A stretch of 64,000 nt of DNA from Pelodera strongyloides (lineage: Eukaryota; Nematoda; Chromadorea; Rhabditida; Rhabditidae). Positions 51,601-62,643 of this stretch are shown piece after piece. Made by a program: the position numbers and the translations under genes. The notes under the pieces were generated by a model. It did not search any database and was not told the DNA's origin. It saw only the letters and a list, made by a program, of their open reading frames with translations. The DNA is taken from positions 1 through 64,000 of the forward strand of contig JAANDG010000233.1 in the NCBI GenBank assembly GCA_036852015.1, read 5' to 3'. How positions within the stretch are numbered: position 1 is the first letter of the stretch; every line of letters begins with the position of its first letter.

Positions 51601-52359
51601 TTAGTTACTGAGATTTTGCACTTGCTTTTGGAATCGGGTGTTAGGGTGCAAAAGGGTTAAGATTTTATAATGATCTTCACTTATACTTTCAGGAGCAGTG
51701 TCGGGTGAAGAATCCCAAAGTTGGAACGTTGACATCCCGGGGACAGCGATTGGAGGCCATGCTTCTCAATGAGGACCTGAATGATGGAATGACGGTAGGA
51801 ACATCATAGCGCTATAGTTTGGCGATATTTGTTTGGTCTTGCTCATATTTGATATTTCCAGTTTGGTATAGTTGATATTTGTAGGTTGGTCTTATATTTG
51901 ATATTTGATCCGGAACTCCTAAAGGTTTCCCCAAGAGGTTATTTTGTTTATGCTTGCTAGATGACAATTGGCTATAGTTCCACGATCGTATTGCATATGA
52001 ATACCTTTGAAGTTCCTAGCCCCCTTCGTCTAATGTTGCTGAGCCTGGGCATCAGAGTTTCACACGAGGTGTTATCGATCGGTAGTACGTAGTATAGTGG
52101 TGAGTATCCGCGTCTAATTATGTGAGCATAGCACTTTCAGATGAATGACGATCGGATCGTGAGTTCGTGTGCCCTGTATTGTGCTGGCATGCCTGCTCTG
52201 CCTCCTTCCTCCATGGCACAGTGTCCGCCATTATCTGGCACCCCGATCCACAGATCACTAGTGCTTCTATCAGAGGATCGAGGAGTGCAGATCAAGGCAG
52301 CTGTACACGATATTCCATCCAGGACCCTACCATCGTTCATGAAATGGGCGGGAATTTGA
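33687..52359 (+). CDS. SMG6: SMG-6/EST1A endonuclease of nonsense-mediated mRNA decay
   Basis: SMG6 cuts premature-stop mRNAs. Exons: 33687-33761, 35266-35410, 35735-35797, 36239-36350, 36622-36808, 37184-37333, 37542-37670, 38014-38124, 39015-39083, 39494-39647, 39815-39953, 40256-40405, 40625-40680, 40904-40964, 42813-42951, 43183-43262, 43420-43544, 43860-43924, 44170-44331, 44721-44821, 45084-45162, 47194-47282, 47568-47643, 47781-47912, 48168-48290, 48479-48563, 48716-48858, 49089-49175, 49420-49543, 49929-50035, 50249-50352, 50476-50584, 50822-51005, 51439-51545, 51693-51794, 52141-52359. All phases close (1380 aa). Residues 1-600 are low-complexity with RG/GGY runs and an EJC-binding-like RPEVQIYRPGM. 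About 607-1050 is the 14-3-3-like EST1 helical domain (SELFYGFIARDIKF, SYNQLAVLAYNA). The C-terminal PIN domain keeps Asp1211 (LLPDTN), Glu1242, Asp1311/1312 (NDD) and Asp1354 (SEDR). The exon at 48168 could start 9 bp earlier. Confidence 0.95.
33821..33854. repeat. (GA)n microsatellite in SMG6 intron 1
   Basis: An almost pure GA run just inside the first intron. Confidence 0.9.
36931..37073. mobile_element. Palindromic MITE, family A, copy A5
   Basis: The cleanest copy: AGCGAAATACCGGCCGGTTT at the left, its exact complement at the right, and TTAA on both sides (36927-36930 and 37074-37077). 143 bp, in an intron of SMG6. Confidence 0.92.
38463..38823 (+). mobile_element. tRNA-core composite element, copy H4, with a different tRNA core
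   Basis: The ends match H1 and H3: ACCAGCCGTTCGAAGAGCCC at the left, CAAACTCTTCTCCTTTATAT and AATAAGAT at the right. The second hairpin is shortened. The core is a different tRNA-like sequence: TTAGCACAACAGATAAAGCG, anticodon loop CTCGAAA (CGA), and B-box CTGGTTCAAATCC. It lies in an intron of SMG6 in the sense direction. Confidence 0.8.
41499..41887. mobile_element. Long palindromic MITE, family B, copy B1
   Basis: A 389-bp element starting AGGGACAGGCCCATCAAA and ending TTTGATGGGCCTGTCCCT. TTAA lies on both sides (41495-41498 and 41888-41891). The two arms pair over most of their length, with ATTACAATATATACAAACTA facing its complement, so the whole element can fold as one long hairpin. It lies in an SMG6 intron. 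Confidence 0.92.
45890..46062 (-). repeat. Dispersed repeat, family G, copy 2
   Basis: On the - strand it carries GCGCAGCGCAGA, GTCCGCGGGAAAAGATTGCA and GAAACAAGCCCC in the same order as 15384-15525. It lies in an SMG6 intron. Confidence 0.65.
46560..46721. mobile_element. Palindromic MITE, family A, copy A6
   Basis: Left end AGCGAAACACCGGCCGGTTT, right arm AAACCGGCCGGTATTTCGAT followed by TTAA. The left flank is TCAA. 162 bp, in an SMG6 intron. Confidence 0.85.
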
Positions 52360-53909
52360 AATGGTTGGTATGTACTGTAGTATGGATGTATGGAATACCG
52401 AGCACTGAGCAACGTCGAAGCTCTCGGATAGACGCCAAGCGAGAAGAGATCCCGACTATGCGTCTAGGGGTCTAGGTAGAGTCCAGTGGTTATTAATAAT
52501 CGTGGACCACTTTACTCCTATAAGGGTAACATTTCTCGGTTTCGGTTTTATAGTTGATTAAACTGATTGGAGTGTTAAATCTAGTCCCGTGTTGTTAATT
52601 ATACAAGCTGTATAATTAAAATGTCATTGTTTATCGAATAGGAATTAGGAATAGGTGTGTGTTTTTGCACGCACATCACACGTTTTATAAGTTTTTTTGT
52701 TGCATATCATATTATGTAATTTACTGTACATTATGGCCATTTTCTTTTCAGTTTGTTTTAAGATTTTTTTTTTAATGTGCTATATTTGCAATCGAGTAGT
52801 ATGAAGTTTTTATTGCTTGTAGACCCCGTGCGTGTAGCTCTAAAGCATTACTCTGTTTTGAAGCTCGTAATGTACCACACTCCTCCAAATATGCACCTCA
52901 CCTCTAATGCATGACATGCATTTATATCCCTACTATACATCCGTTGATTACTTAGCCGTGTTATGTTTATTCGTTAGATATTTACTATTTACTCGGTTTC
53001 TGTTCATCATCCAGGATCTATTGTATATACCTATATTGGGGGTCTTGTTTTCTTTTCATAATATGGCTTCTTATGGGAAATACACAATCCTTTATCTAAC
53101 AGACTAGCTCCCTTATAAAGCTGTAGAGTTGAGAGAAACTACTTCGGATAACGTAAATTTTTTAGTGTGACTGTCATCTGTTAGTGTGGAAAACTACTGT
53201 ACCTATGCTAATTATTTTCACATACTTGTTTTATACTAACAACCTTTATTTGTTGGATATGTATTGGAAGTGGATATTGTAGTGTGTTTCATAATTCATA
53301 ACCTATGACCTATGACACAATTTAATTGTTATATATGTGAGTGGCCTTGGCACTACGACTACGGTATCCGGATTCTTTACAACCTTTGTTAAAATTCTCA
53401 TTGAACGCTCAGAGAGGATAACTTTAAGTGACTTAGACTTAGTTAATAAGAATACATTTATTTCTCCTACAGTTACTCAGTCAGGTGTTTTGAATTTCCA
53501 CATATATCTGTAGTTTATGCGTATTGGGACTAGAACCTGTTAACCTATTCATATTCTAGCCACGTGATTATTGTTAAGAGAATGTTACACTACTAATAAA
53601 AATACATATTTTTGTAAGTTTGTTTGTTTGTTTCAGCCGTTGAGATTTCGGCAGTTGAATATCTTTGCATTTAGAGTTTGAAGCCAACATTTTTACTCGT
53701 TATTAATATTAAAAGACATTCCTAGTAGATCTTTTTTCCTTAGCCAGCGGTAGTTGTCGGGGTTTTAGTTATCAGCTACTCTATACTATATCATTATGTT
53801 CTTGGTGGTAGTGTTCGCTGTTCGCGACGCAGATATGACATTTATTGGCTGTCTCCAGTAGCGGTAATTTATGCACTGGGACTAACACTAAGTATATTGC
53901 AATGTGCAT
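52360..53909. other. Convergent 3' flanks of SMG6 and the - strand gene
   Basis: AT-rich, with no coding exon recognised. It presumably holds both 3' UTRs. Confidence 0.5.
53841..53846 (-). terminator. Poly(A) signal candidate for the - strand gene
   Basis: AATAAA on the - strand about 65 bp past the stop codon. A second AATAAA overlaps the stop codon itself (53909-53914). Confidence 0.45.
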
Positions 53910-55726
53910 TTATTCATTGAGTAGGTGGTCTTCGATGGGTCGATTCTCATCAATGGCACTGGCGAATATTCGATTAGCTGTAGGGATGAGCGTATGTGAT
54001 TCGAACATCATGCCGGTGATGCCGAGCTGGTGAATTTGACGGAACTTGGCCTCGATTCTGAAAGAGGAAACGGTTAGGTGTGTGCATTTGAGCTAAATGG
54101 GTCGGAAGCGGGAAGAAAGACCAAGCCGGGGCGGCGCCGTCGCCACGAGTCTGCCAGTGCAGTGCATGGTTGTCAGGCGATGAACCGCAGATACGCCATG
54201 ATTCTGTATCGGTTAATTGGGGATAAACCATTAATTGTTGTTCAGAATTCAGAATTACCTGTCAACGATGATCTTCTTTCGAACTGTGCGCTTCTTCATC
54301 GGATGAATGCCCAATCGCTTCACTGTTTCGACAAAGCCTTCGATTTTGCTTAGTTTGATGGCGGTTAGTTGGTCAGTCTAGAATAGGGTATTGAAACGTT
54401 TGTGGTGATGCATATCATAGCTAGTGTTTCTGGGTCACACAAGTGCGCCACGCTTCCGCCGTAAGTGTGCCGCACATGCGCCAAATGTGTCGATTTTGTC
54501 GCGACCTGGGTGTTCGCGCGCTCGAACTGCTGTTTCGTGTTGTTGAACAAACTGACCCGTAGTGCGTGGACGACGAATCGATGCTCTAAGACAGCTGCCT
54601 GTACTCGTTGTGTGTTCATGTGGCAGAGAATGTCGGCGTCTCGGACTATTGGAAACATCTTGAAGTAATCTGGAAAGGATGGGGTGATTGCAGATTCCGT
54701 AGTAGATTGACACACGTACTGGGAGCCAAACATACTCTTGCAACCGGACGCACCGGACTAGCCAGTTTCTGGCGGGGTTCAAGTCGTTTTCATTGGGGAG
54801 GCGGTTTGTCAATTACATTACCTCTCGATGCTCCAATTCTCTGCTCTTCATTCCTTAGTAGTTTTGAGACTTTGTCGATGTCTTGCACGTTCATCGCCTT
54901 GTAAACGTACCCTGAAGGGAGGCGGTTGTGAGTTGTTCAAGATTTACTTGATCGGGTCATGGGACAGTCAAAGTCTTGGGAAGTTCTTACTGTAGGCGCA
55001 GTTCATTGTTTATATGTTAACATACCGTAAATGTTCTCGTGTGCGGTGATTTTGATATCGTTGGACCATGCTGGGTTTTCATCCGTCACGTCGACGTACA
55101 TGAGAAGTTTAAATGAAAGAGGTGGATTGTGGTCGCTGAAATATTTTCGTAATTGGGTAAGTACTACTTGATTAATTATGTATAATTCGGAGATCAAGAC
55201 TGGTGATTATTTTCTATGGAACTATGTGGTGGGATCGTAGGCGGTCATTAAAAAGTGGGAAACATTAAGTTAAGGTGTTATTTACGTAACACTGGAAAGA
55301 GTGTCCAACCGATGTGCAACGTCTAGTGTTCTCTTCTGGTCCACAATATTGTGTTCATAGGATCGGATGGGCAGGACGACCGCGTCCGCACCGACGTACT
55401 GGTTGCGGATGAAACGGATGTGGTCGAAGTACCTGTTACAGCGGAAATTGGAATATTTGGGATTTGTTTATCCAAATTTGTTTTTGGGTACAGTATACCG
55501 CATATTCTAGAGGTACGAGTGAATCACGCCGTACCTCTAGACGCGTGAAGTCTGGTTCGATGTTTATACTATGAGGTTATCTATGGATTGTGTTTGTTTA
55601 TTACGGTATATTCTCGTAATTGAAAGTTGCTCCTTATAAACTTGAGCTATGAATTACTGAATTAAATGTAATTACATACCTTGGAAGTATCACGGAGACG
55701 AGGCTTCGGAATTGAGGTGTCGGCAT
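53910..55726 (-). CDS. Unrecognised conserved-looking protein, 298 aa, eight exons
   Basis: Family not recognised. Exons in order of translation: 55726-55680, 55432-55286, 55135-55026, 54911-54822, 54757-54716, 54669-54476, 54377-54259 and 54057-53910. Every splice phase agrees and the total is 897 nt with one terminal stop. That would be unlikely for chance ORFs. The protein starts MPTPQFRSLVSVILPRYF and is rich in charged residues. It has a hydrophobic-charged stretch SFKLLMYVDVTDENPAWS near residue 75-92, a basic segment HPMKKRTVRKK in the last quarter and ends IEDHLLNE. No signal peptide, membrane segment or known motif was seen. The 46-bp intron at 54715-54670 and the donor at 54475 are the least certain calls. 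Head-to-head with NTH1 across 381 bp. Confidence 0.72.
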
Positions 55727-56107
55727 TAAGTTGTTAGTCAGAATATAGTATTTTCAGAAACTGTGACGAGTTAGGTAGTCAGTATTGGCAAGTCAGTAGT
55801 ATTACGGTAGTTAGAAGAGTTAGTATTGAGAAACGGCTGTTGGAGTGTTAATGTTGTTTTATACTAGAACTTATTAGATTTTCTCACATTAGCATTTCGG
55901 GATCTCTCGCGCATGGAGTACGTTTTATTTAGTACGTTGTATTAGTACAGTAGGATTTTAAATGATCCGTATTAGATCATCCGTCATTTTTCGTCCCGAT
56001 CTATCCGTTTACATGTGCTGAATTTAGTAATTGTATATATTGATACTGATTTGCAGGTCCGCATTACATACTCGTGTGCAACTAGGTTTACGAGTACTGT
56101 TGCTAAG
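55727..56107. promoter_or_regulatory. Shared upstream region of the - strand gene and NTH1
   Basis: 381 bp separate the two divergent start codons. TTTGCAG at 56051-56057 is a candidate trans-splice acceptor for NTH1. No TATA box or other specific element was identified. Bidirectional promoter use is inferred from layout only. Confidence 0.4.
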
Positions 56108-59100
56108 ATGAAGCGCGCAGCCAGTCGTTCTCTACATACGTTGTGTGCGAAACGAGAAATGGATATTGAAGATATTCACAATATTCAGGTGCAAGTTTGC
56201 TTTGATTCAAGTGTTTTTTTTTTCAGTTGCCGTCGGCATTTCCGTCAATTGCCGTCGGCATCGTGAACCGTGAGTCCTTGTAACGTAAGCAGTGTAAAAG
56301 AATGGAAATTAATAAACACGACTCTTCCGTAGTAAACCAATCACTACGCAACTAGCATTTAGAATAGGCAAGTCTAAAACTGATTTGTACTGCGTTTGCG
56401 GACGAACTTGGAAATGAAATTGCTTCATTTAGATTGATCGAATTCGTGAGATGCGGTCGGCAGGCGGAGCCCCTGTGGACACAATGGGCTGTCATATGCT
56501 GGCTGATCCCAGTGCTGAACCCAAGGTAGTATAGAGTACCGTAGTTTTTGACACATGAACTTGCAGGATTTGTTATTTCTTGCCATTGTCACATCTATTC
56601 TTATTCCCGGGCCCTATCGTAAAGTTTATTAATAGGACTCGTATGTCTGTTGTTCTTTTTCATAAATACTGTTTCACAGTGACAATTAACAAATCACATT
56701 TTCTTATATCTGATTTAGGACCGTCGCTTTCAAGTGCTGCTCTCGTTGATGTTGTCAAGTCAAACAAAGGATCATATCACCGCTGCTGCTATGCAGGTGG
56801 GAAGTACCACTTATGGGCCTAGTATTCTCGTTTTATACGCAAAATCCAAAAAAGGCTCTGTTAACGATATTCCTAGTAACATAATAATAATTTATAACAC
56901 CACAAAGACGCGCACCGAAACATAAAAAATTAATACAATTAAGGGAGCAAAACGGTAAAAAGGGACAAGTACTAGAGGCACTATCTTGAACATTGAACAC
57001 CAGTTCAAAATCGGGTGTCCGTGATATAGCTCCTGCTGCGGTAAACCCGTAATCCAAATGATCTGGTACGAATGCAATGCTCCTACGCCGCAGCATATTG
57101 TTTTCTAAAGATTAAGTTATGTGTTTACTTCAGCGTCTGAAAGACTACGGATGCTCTACGGGGAAAATGTTGGAAATGAAAAGGAATGATCTGGAGCAAA
57201 TGCTCTGTCCAGTTGGATTTTATAAAGTAAGCAGTAGGTGTGATTAGTTCGTCATATATAGTTGGCTGAAATTAATTTCTACAGTTCTGTCCCAATTTGG
57301 TCGCGTTCTTCGAATTCAGATGATATCCTCCCCTAGCCTTGTTTGTATATTCCTATGGTGCCTACTTTCTGTAAGCCAATGTTAAACACTTTACCGACAA
57401 CCGTTCTTTGCGTAAATTGAGTATCATGTTAGAGAAAGTTCATGGTATTCATAATTGTTATACCTTGTAATATAAGTGCATGGTATACCTTCTGGATTAA
57501 ATCTGGACCTGCTTTCAGTAGCAAACCTCTCGGATCGCGAGTGCAGGTGCAGGAGTGTCGCCGTATCGTTCGGGAGTCAACTGAGGTCGTGCGGCGGACG
57601 CCGTATCTTTCGCGAGTCAACTGAGGTCATTGCGAACCTCCATCACATCCTCTCCTTGCGGCGGACGCCGTATCGTTCGGGAGTCAACTGAGGAACCTCC
57701 ATCACATCCTATCCTTGCGGCGGACGCCGTATCGTTCGGGAGTCAACTGAGGTCATTGCGAACCTCCATCACGTCCTATCCTTGCGGCGGACCGGGCGGA
57801 CGAAATCGTTCGGGTGGGAGTCAACTACTGCGAACCTCCATCACATCCTATCCGGAGTCAACCGAGGTCATTGCGAACCTCCATCACATCCTATCCGGAG
57901 TCAACTGAGGTCATTGCGAACCTCCATCACATCCTCTCCTATCGGCGGGCGCCGTATCGTTCGGGAGTCAACCGAGGTCATTGCGAACCTCCATCACATC
58001 CTATCCTATCGGCGGACGCCGTATCGTTCGGGAGTCAACTGAGGTCATTGCGAACCTCCATCACATCCTATCCGGAGTCAACTCCATCACATCCTCTCCT
58101 TTGAGGTCATTGCGAACCTCCATCACCCTCATCGGCGGGCGCCGTATCGTTCGGGAGTCAACTCATTGCGAACTCCATGGCGGCGGACGCGGGAGTCGTA
58201 TCGTTCGGGAGTCAGTCATTGCGACCTCCATCACATCCTATCCTATCGGCGGACGCCGTATCGGTCAACTCAACTGCGAACCTCCATCCTACATCACTAT
58301 CCTATCGGCGGGCGCCGTATCGCCGTATTGGTCGGGATCAACCATTGGAACCTATCGTTCGAACCTCCGGAGGGTCAACCTCCATCACATCCTCTCCTAT
58401 CGATCGTCACTGCGAGGTCCTATCCGGATCAACTGAGGTCATTGCGAACCTCCATCACATCCTCTCCTATCGGCGGGCGCCGTATCGTTCGGGAGTCAAC
58501 CGAGGTCATTGCGAACCTCCATCACATCGTATCGAACCTCCATCCTACATCGTTCTCTCCTATCACGGCGGACGCCGTATCGTTCGGGAGTCAACTGTGG
58601 TCATTGCGAACCTCCATCACATCCTCATCCGAACCTCCATCACATCCTATCCTATCGGGAGTCAACTGAGGTCATTGCGAACCTCCATCACATCCTATCC
58701 TGGAGTCAACTGCGGTCATTGGAACGCCGTATCGTTCGGGAGTCAACTGAGGTCATTGCGAACCTCCATCACATCCTATCCTATCGGCGGACGCCGTATC
58801 GTTCGTGAGTCAACTGAGGTCATTGCGAACCTCCGTCACATCCTCTTCTATTGGCGGACGCCGTATCGATCGGGAGTCAACTGAGGTCATTGCGAACCTC
58901 CATCACATCCTCTTCCTAGAGGCGGACGCCGTATCGTCAGGGAGTGTACGGAGGACATTGCGATCCTCCGTCACATCATTATTTTCTTGTTATGGAGTGC
59001 GCGGAGGTCGTTGCGAACCTCCGTCGCGTTCGTTTTTCTGTCACGGAGTTTACGGAGGGCATTGCGATCCTCTGTTACATTCTCTTCTTGTTATGGAGTG

Positions 59101-61557
59101 CACGTAGGTCATTGCGAACCTCCGTTGCGTTCGCTTTTTGTTAGGGAGTTTATGGAGGACATTGCGATCCTCCGTCACATTCTCTTCTCGTGGCAGACGC
59201 CGGATAGTCAGGGAGTACTTCTTGATAAGTGAAAAGAACGCATTATTTTATCAGTCGATGTATCATGTTGTTTTCAGTATCGAATATCTCTTTCTTTTAG
59301 AGGAAGGCCGAGTACATTCAGCGTGCGGCGCAAATACTCGTTGACCAACATGAAGGCGATGTGCCGGACACTTTTTCTGGTCTCTGTGACTTACCGGGAG
59401 TCGGACCGAAGATGGCACATTTGGTAAATGTTGTTTTTTTGCTTTACTTTTCCAGATACTCGTATGTATGTTTACCGGTGTGAATTCATTTCTTACCACT
59501 GTTTCCGCACACGTGAACGCCTGTGTGACAAGCTAGACGGATGAGCAGTTCACACACTGCAAGCTGATAGACCTATCATAGAGTGCTTTATTCTTCTTCA
59601 GAAGGTCTATAACTATTCGCGAGAACCTGGGGGTGATTCTATTAAAATTTTGAATGTCAACCCGAAATTTCTTATTCGTGTTGTTGTAGGTTCTCCAAGT
59701 TGCCTGGAACAAATGTGAAGGGATTGCAGTCGACACGCATGTTCATAGAATTGTCAACAGGTAGATATTGTTATTTATCTCTGATAATAGTCATGCGAAC
59801 TACAGTACTGTGTACTGTGCCACCACCCGTACCATGAGGCATGAGGACTGCGCCACTCGTAGTGTTCATCATCGGAATTACTACACTGCTCAATGAAAAT
59901 TGGAGTAATATTACTTACGTTCGGATATTGATTGTACTCTTAGTAAAAAAACGAGCGTTATCTTACTGATGTGAACTACCGTATCACTTCCAAACAATGG
60001 CTACCGTAGACATTTACTTACGTTATAATGATAATACTATTACTGTCTGCAGGCTTGGTTGGATGACCACAAAAACACCAGAGGCGACCCGCGAACAGCT
60101 GCAGTCGATCCTTCCAAAGTAGGTGTTCGACTCCTTACAGCATTAATGGTTTCCTTGCCAACTTTTGTCTGATATTATTAGTATCGATGCACTACTAATG
60201 CTGTCCGGAACAAAGCCAAAGAACGTCATCAATTTAGTACGGTAGCATTGGATTCTATTATCGGTACGGTAGTGCCGTGGAAGGAAGGCGAGAAGCCCAT
60301 TAATTACCTTATTTTGCTAGCTCGTAACTGTGTTTCAATGCTGACTGCTGACTACCGTACTTTTACTATGAAAACTTCCCGGGAACGTTTGTTAGTATAC
60401 AACTGGTATGTTCCGTAGCTTAGAACTCCCGAAGAAGTTGTGGGAAGCATGTCAATATACACTTATTATGTGCGAAAATTCCGAAAATATTAGAATAGAA
60501 CCTGATTTGAGGCAGGAATGGCAGTCGATCAACCATCTCCTCGTAGGATTCGGCCAGACCGTCTGTCTTCCAGTCAAACCGAAGTGCGCCGAGTGTCTGT
60601 GCCACAACATTTGCCCGTCGTCAACCAGCAAGGTAGGCTTTAAAGGGTCAGGCCCATCAAAATAAACCTACATTTACGATACGTTCATAATGACTATCAA
60701 GCATTTTTATTACAATATATACAAACTAAATTTCACCATTATTCGCCCTAGACAACTTTTTTTCCAATGCGCTCTGCTCAAATGTATACCATAAAACTGC
60801 AGATTTCAAAGCTATATATGCAAATTTTAATCGCATTATAATTTCACGATAAATTTGCATTCACGACAAGGATATTTGCGGCTCTACGGTATACATTTGA
60901 GCAGAGCGCATCGGAAAAAAGTTTTCAATGGCAAATAAATGTGAAATTTAGTTTGTAAATATTGTAATAAAAATGCTTGATAGTCACTATGGACGTATCG
61001 TAAATACAGGTTTACTTTGATGGGCCTGTCCCTTTAAACGCTATGATGCGTGGTTTGTGAAGCGTATACTGGACGTCATGTATTATATGCAAATGTGGTT
61101 CATTCTGTGCCACTACGACACGGAATGACAGCATTCACAAGTTTTGAACGACTGAGTTGGTTTCGTAATGTAACGTACAATCAGTGGTTATTACCCTTTT
61201 GAGCAAACAATCGTCGAGTCCAGACGGTTGCTAGCTAGAAGTGCGTCTACAGAATTTGGTTTTCTATTTCAGAGTGGAGCAATTAAAGTGGAGCTGGATA
61301 CCAACAAGACTGAAGTGGTTGACGGAATCCAGACCGGAAAGAAGGCGATGAAGAACTCCAAAGTTAAAGTTGAGATTAACGTCAAGGATGAGACCCGAGA
61401 TTCGGAACAGAATGACTATAAGGAGGCATCTTTCAAATCAGAAACTGAGTCCGTCGCCTCGAAAGCTGACGTCGAAAATTCTGTGGATGTAAACTCTGAA
61501 GAACGAGATGTCTATGTTAGACGGCTCAGATCAAGGCAAATTTGTGCTAGGAAATGA
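56108..61557 (+). CDS. NTH1: Endonuclease III homologue NTH1 (bifunctional DNA glycosylase/AP lyase)
   Basis: NTH1 removes oxidised pyrimidines in base-excision repair. Exons: 56108-56188, 56433-56525, 56719-56796, 57134-57226, 59301-59423, 59690-59760, 60053-60118, 60419-60632 and 61273-61557 (367 aa, phases consistent). The helix-hairpin-helix is [11 protein letters not shown] with catalytic Lys152; the catalytic Asp is Asp171 in [20 protein letters not shown] is conserved. The 4Fe-4S ligands follow the family spacing C-x6-C-x2-C-x5-C in [17 protein letters not shown]. An extra piece interrupts exon 8: removing 60440-60511 as a 72-bp GT...TTTGAG intron restores the family layout (343 aa). 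The last exon adds a 94-residue Lys/Glu-rich tail after the cluster, not found in typical NTH1. Intron 4 is filled by a 1.7-kb minisatellite and the last intron by a MITE. Confidence 0.96.
57530..59215. repeat. Minisatellite of about 67-bp degenerate units inside NTH1 intron 4
   Basis: Units carry GAGGTCATTGCGAACCTCC, ATCACATCCTATCC, GGCGGACGCCGTATCGTTCG and GGGAGTCAACTGAGG. Many are truncated or fused. From about 58930 a related subtype of roughly 54-60 bp takes over (GGAGGACATTGCGATCCTCC with TTCTTGTTATGGAGTG). GAGGTCATTGCGAACCTC has self-complementary ends. The lack of stops in several frames creates long but meaningless ORFs. Confidence 0.95.
60644..61033. mobile_element. Long palindromic MITE, family B, copy B2
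   Basis: 390 bp, starting AGGGTCAGGCCCATCAAA and ending TTTGATGGGCCTGTCCCT, with TTAA on both sides (60640-60643 and 61034-61037). Nearly identical to B1 along its length. It lies 7 bp past the donor of the last NTH1 intron. Confidence 0.93.
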
Positions 61558-62643
61558 GTATTTTTTATGAATACCATTATATTCAGTCACACAGACAGAC
61601 CTTACGAATATCGTTTTTCTCAGAAGTCGGGTATCTTTTTCATATTTATCACTACCACCTTCATAACTTTTTGAGTTTTATTCTCTATATATTCTCTATG
61701 TACATGATCTCGCATGTTGATCTTTTCGCGCATCTCACTTTTGGTTCATAACTGAACACTAATTTACTACAGTAATTAGGGTGAGTGTTACAGTAGGCAT
61801 GGGAGAAATTTATAAGGGCGAAGTCCAAAGTATGATGTTCGTTCGAACATGTTTTTCATGCTCACTCCAATTTCAGTAACTTTTTTTGCACTGTATGCGG
61901 TGATCTTGTTATTTTCTTCGTTTGTTAGTGTATTGTTACACTCATTCCGTGTTCAATATGCACTCGGTTTCCTTGCTATTACATGCCTAGGCATAGCTGG
62001 TTTTGCTTTACCGATGTTCACTTTTTCTTGTACATATTTATTTAACGATTATTAAGTTGCTGCCTTCGCTTTGTAGTTGATAGAACGATTTTATCTTTGT
62101 TTATTTGCTCAAATAAAGTATGATGAGAGAGGTGAAACTGTTCCTTATTTATTCCGACTCTGGTTCATGCCCACCTGATGTTGTATTCGCGAAAGAAATA
62201 GGATATCATACATAATGTGTGTATTAAATTTCCACTGTTCTACAATGGCTGAATTGGGGAGGAGCCGATCGCACAGGGCCGGCAGAATAATCTCACAGAA
62301 AACCACAGAAAGCTCTTCCTGTGCGCACACCGTGCTGCGCAAATACGCTAAATTTATTGTGTGGAAAAGTATTTTGTGTTTACATACGCACGAACTACCG
62401 TACAATACTATTTTCTTTTCTTGTTATGAGGTTTCCATGATCCAAACGTACAATCAATCAACCAAACAAACAAAGCTCCCAACTTTATATACTAAGATTT
62501 TGAACAACTTGCGCGCGAATGTTTATTTGGAGGTCATTTGTTCGGCATTCTCATCTAATTTTCGTCATTTGTTAATTCATGTAGTGTATGCCTCTGCGCT
62601 TCTAACCGTCTATACGCCCGGACTCTATGCTTGGGTACGGTAT
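61558..62643. other. 3' flank of NTH1
   Basis: AT-rich. AATAAA at 62112-62117 is a candidate poly(A) signal. A - strand frame (62145-62405) follows an acceptor-like CACAG and might be a terminal exon, but nothing in it is recognised. Confidence 0.4.

Noticed and set aside
54435..54812. 125-codon - strand ORF in the unrecognised gene region
   Set aside because: Only its first part is used. The better model leaves this frame through a 46-bp intron and continues in the frame of the overlapping ORF, which fits all downstream phases.
57530..58920. CRISPR-like repeat array
   Set aside because: Units are degenerate, irregular and without conserved-length unique spacers, in eukaryotic intronic DNA.
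57630..59107. Several overlapping long ORFs (86-235 codons)
   Set aside because: They are translations of the degenerate minisatellite in different frames. The same DNA reads open in more than one frame, and it lies inside an NTH1 intron.
62145..62405. Possible - strand terminal exon with a leucine-rich stretch after a CACAG
   Set aside because: The segment looks mildly coding, but no further exon, homology or poly(A) signal was found to support it.
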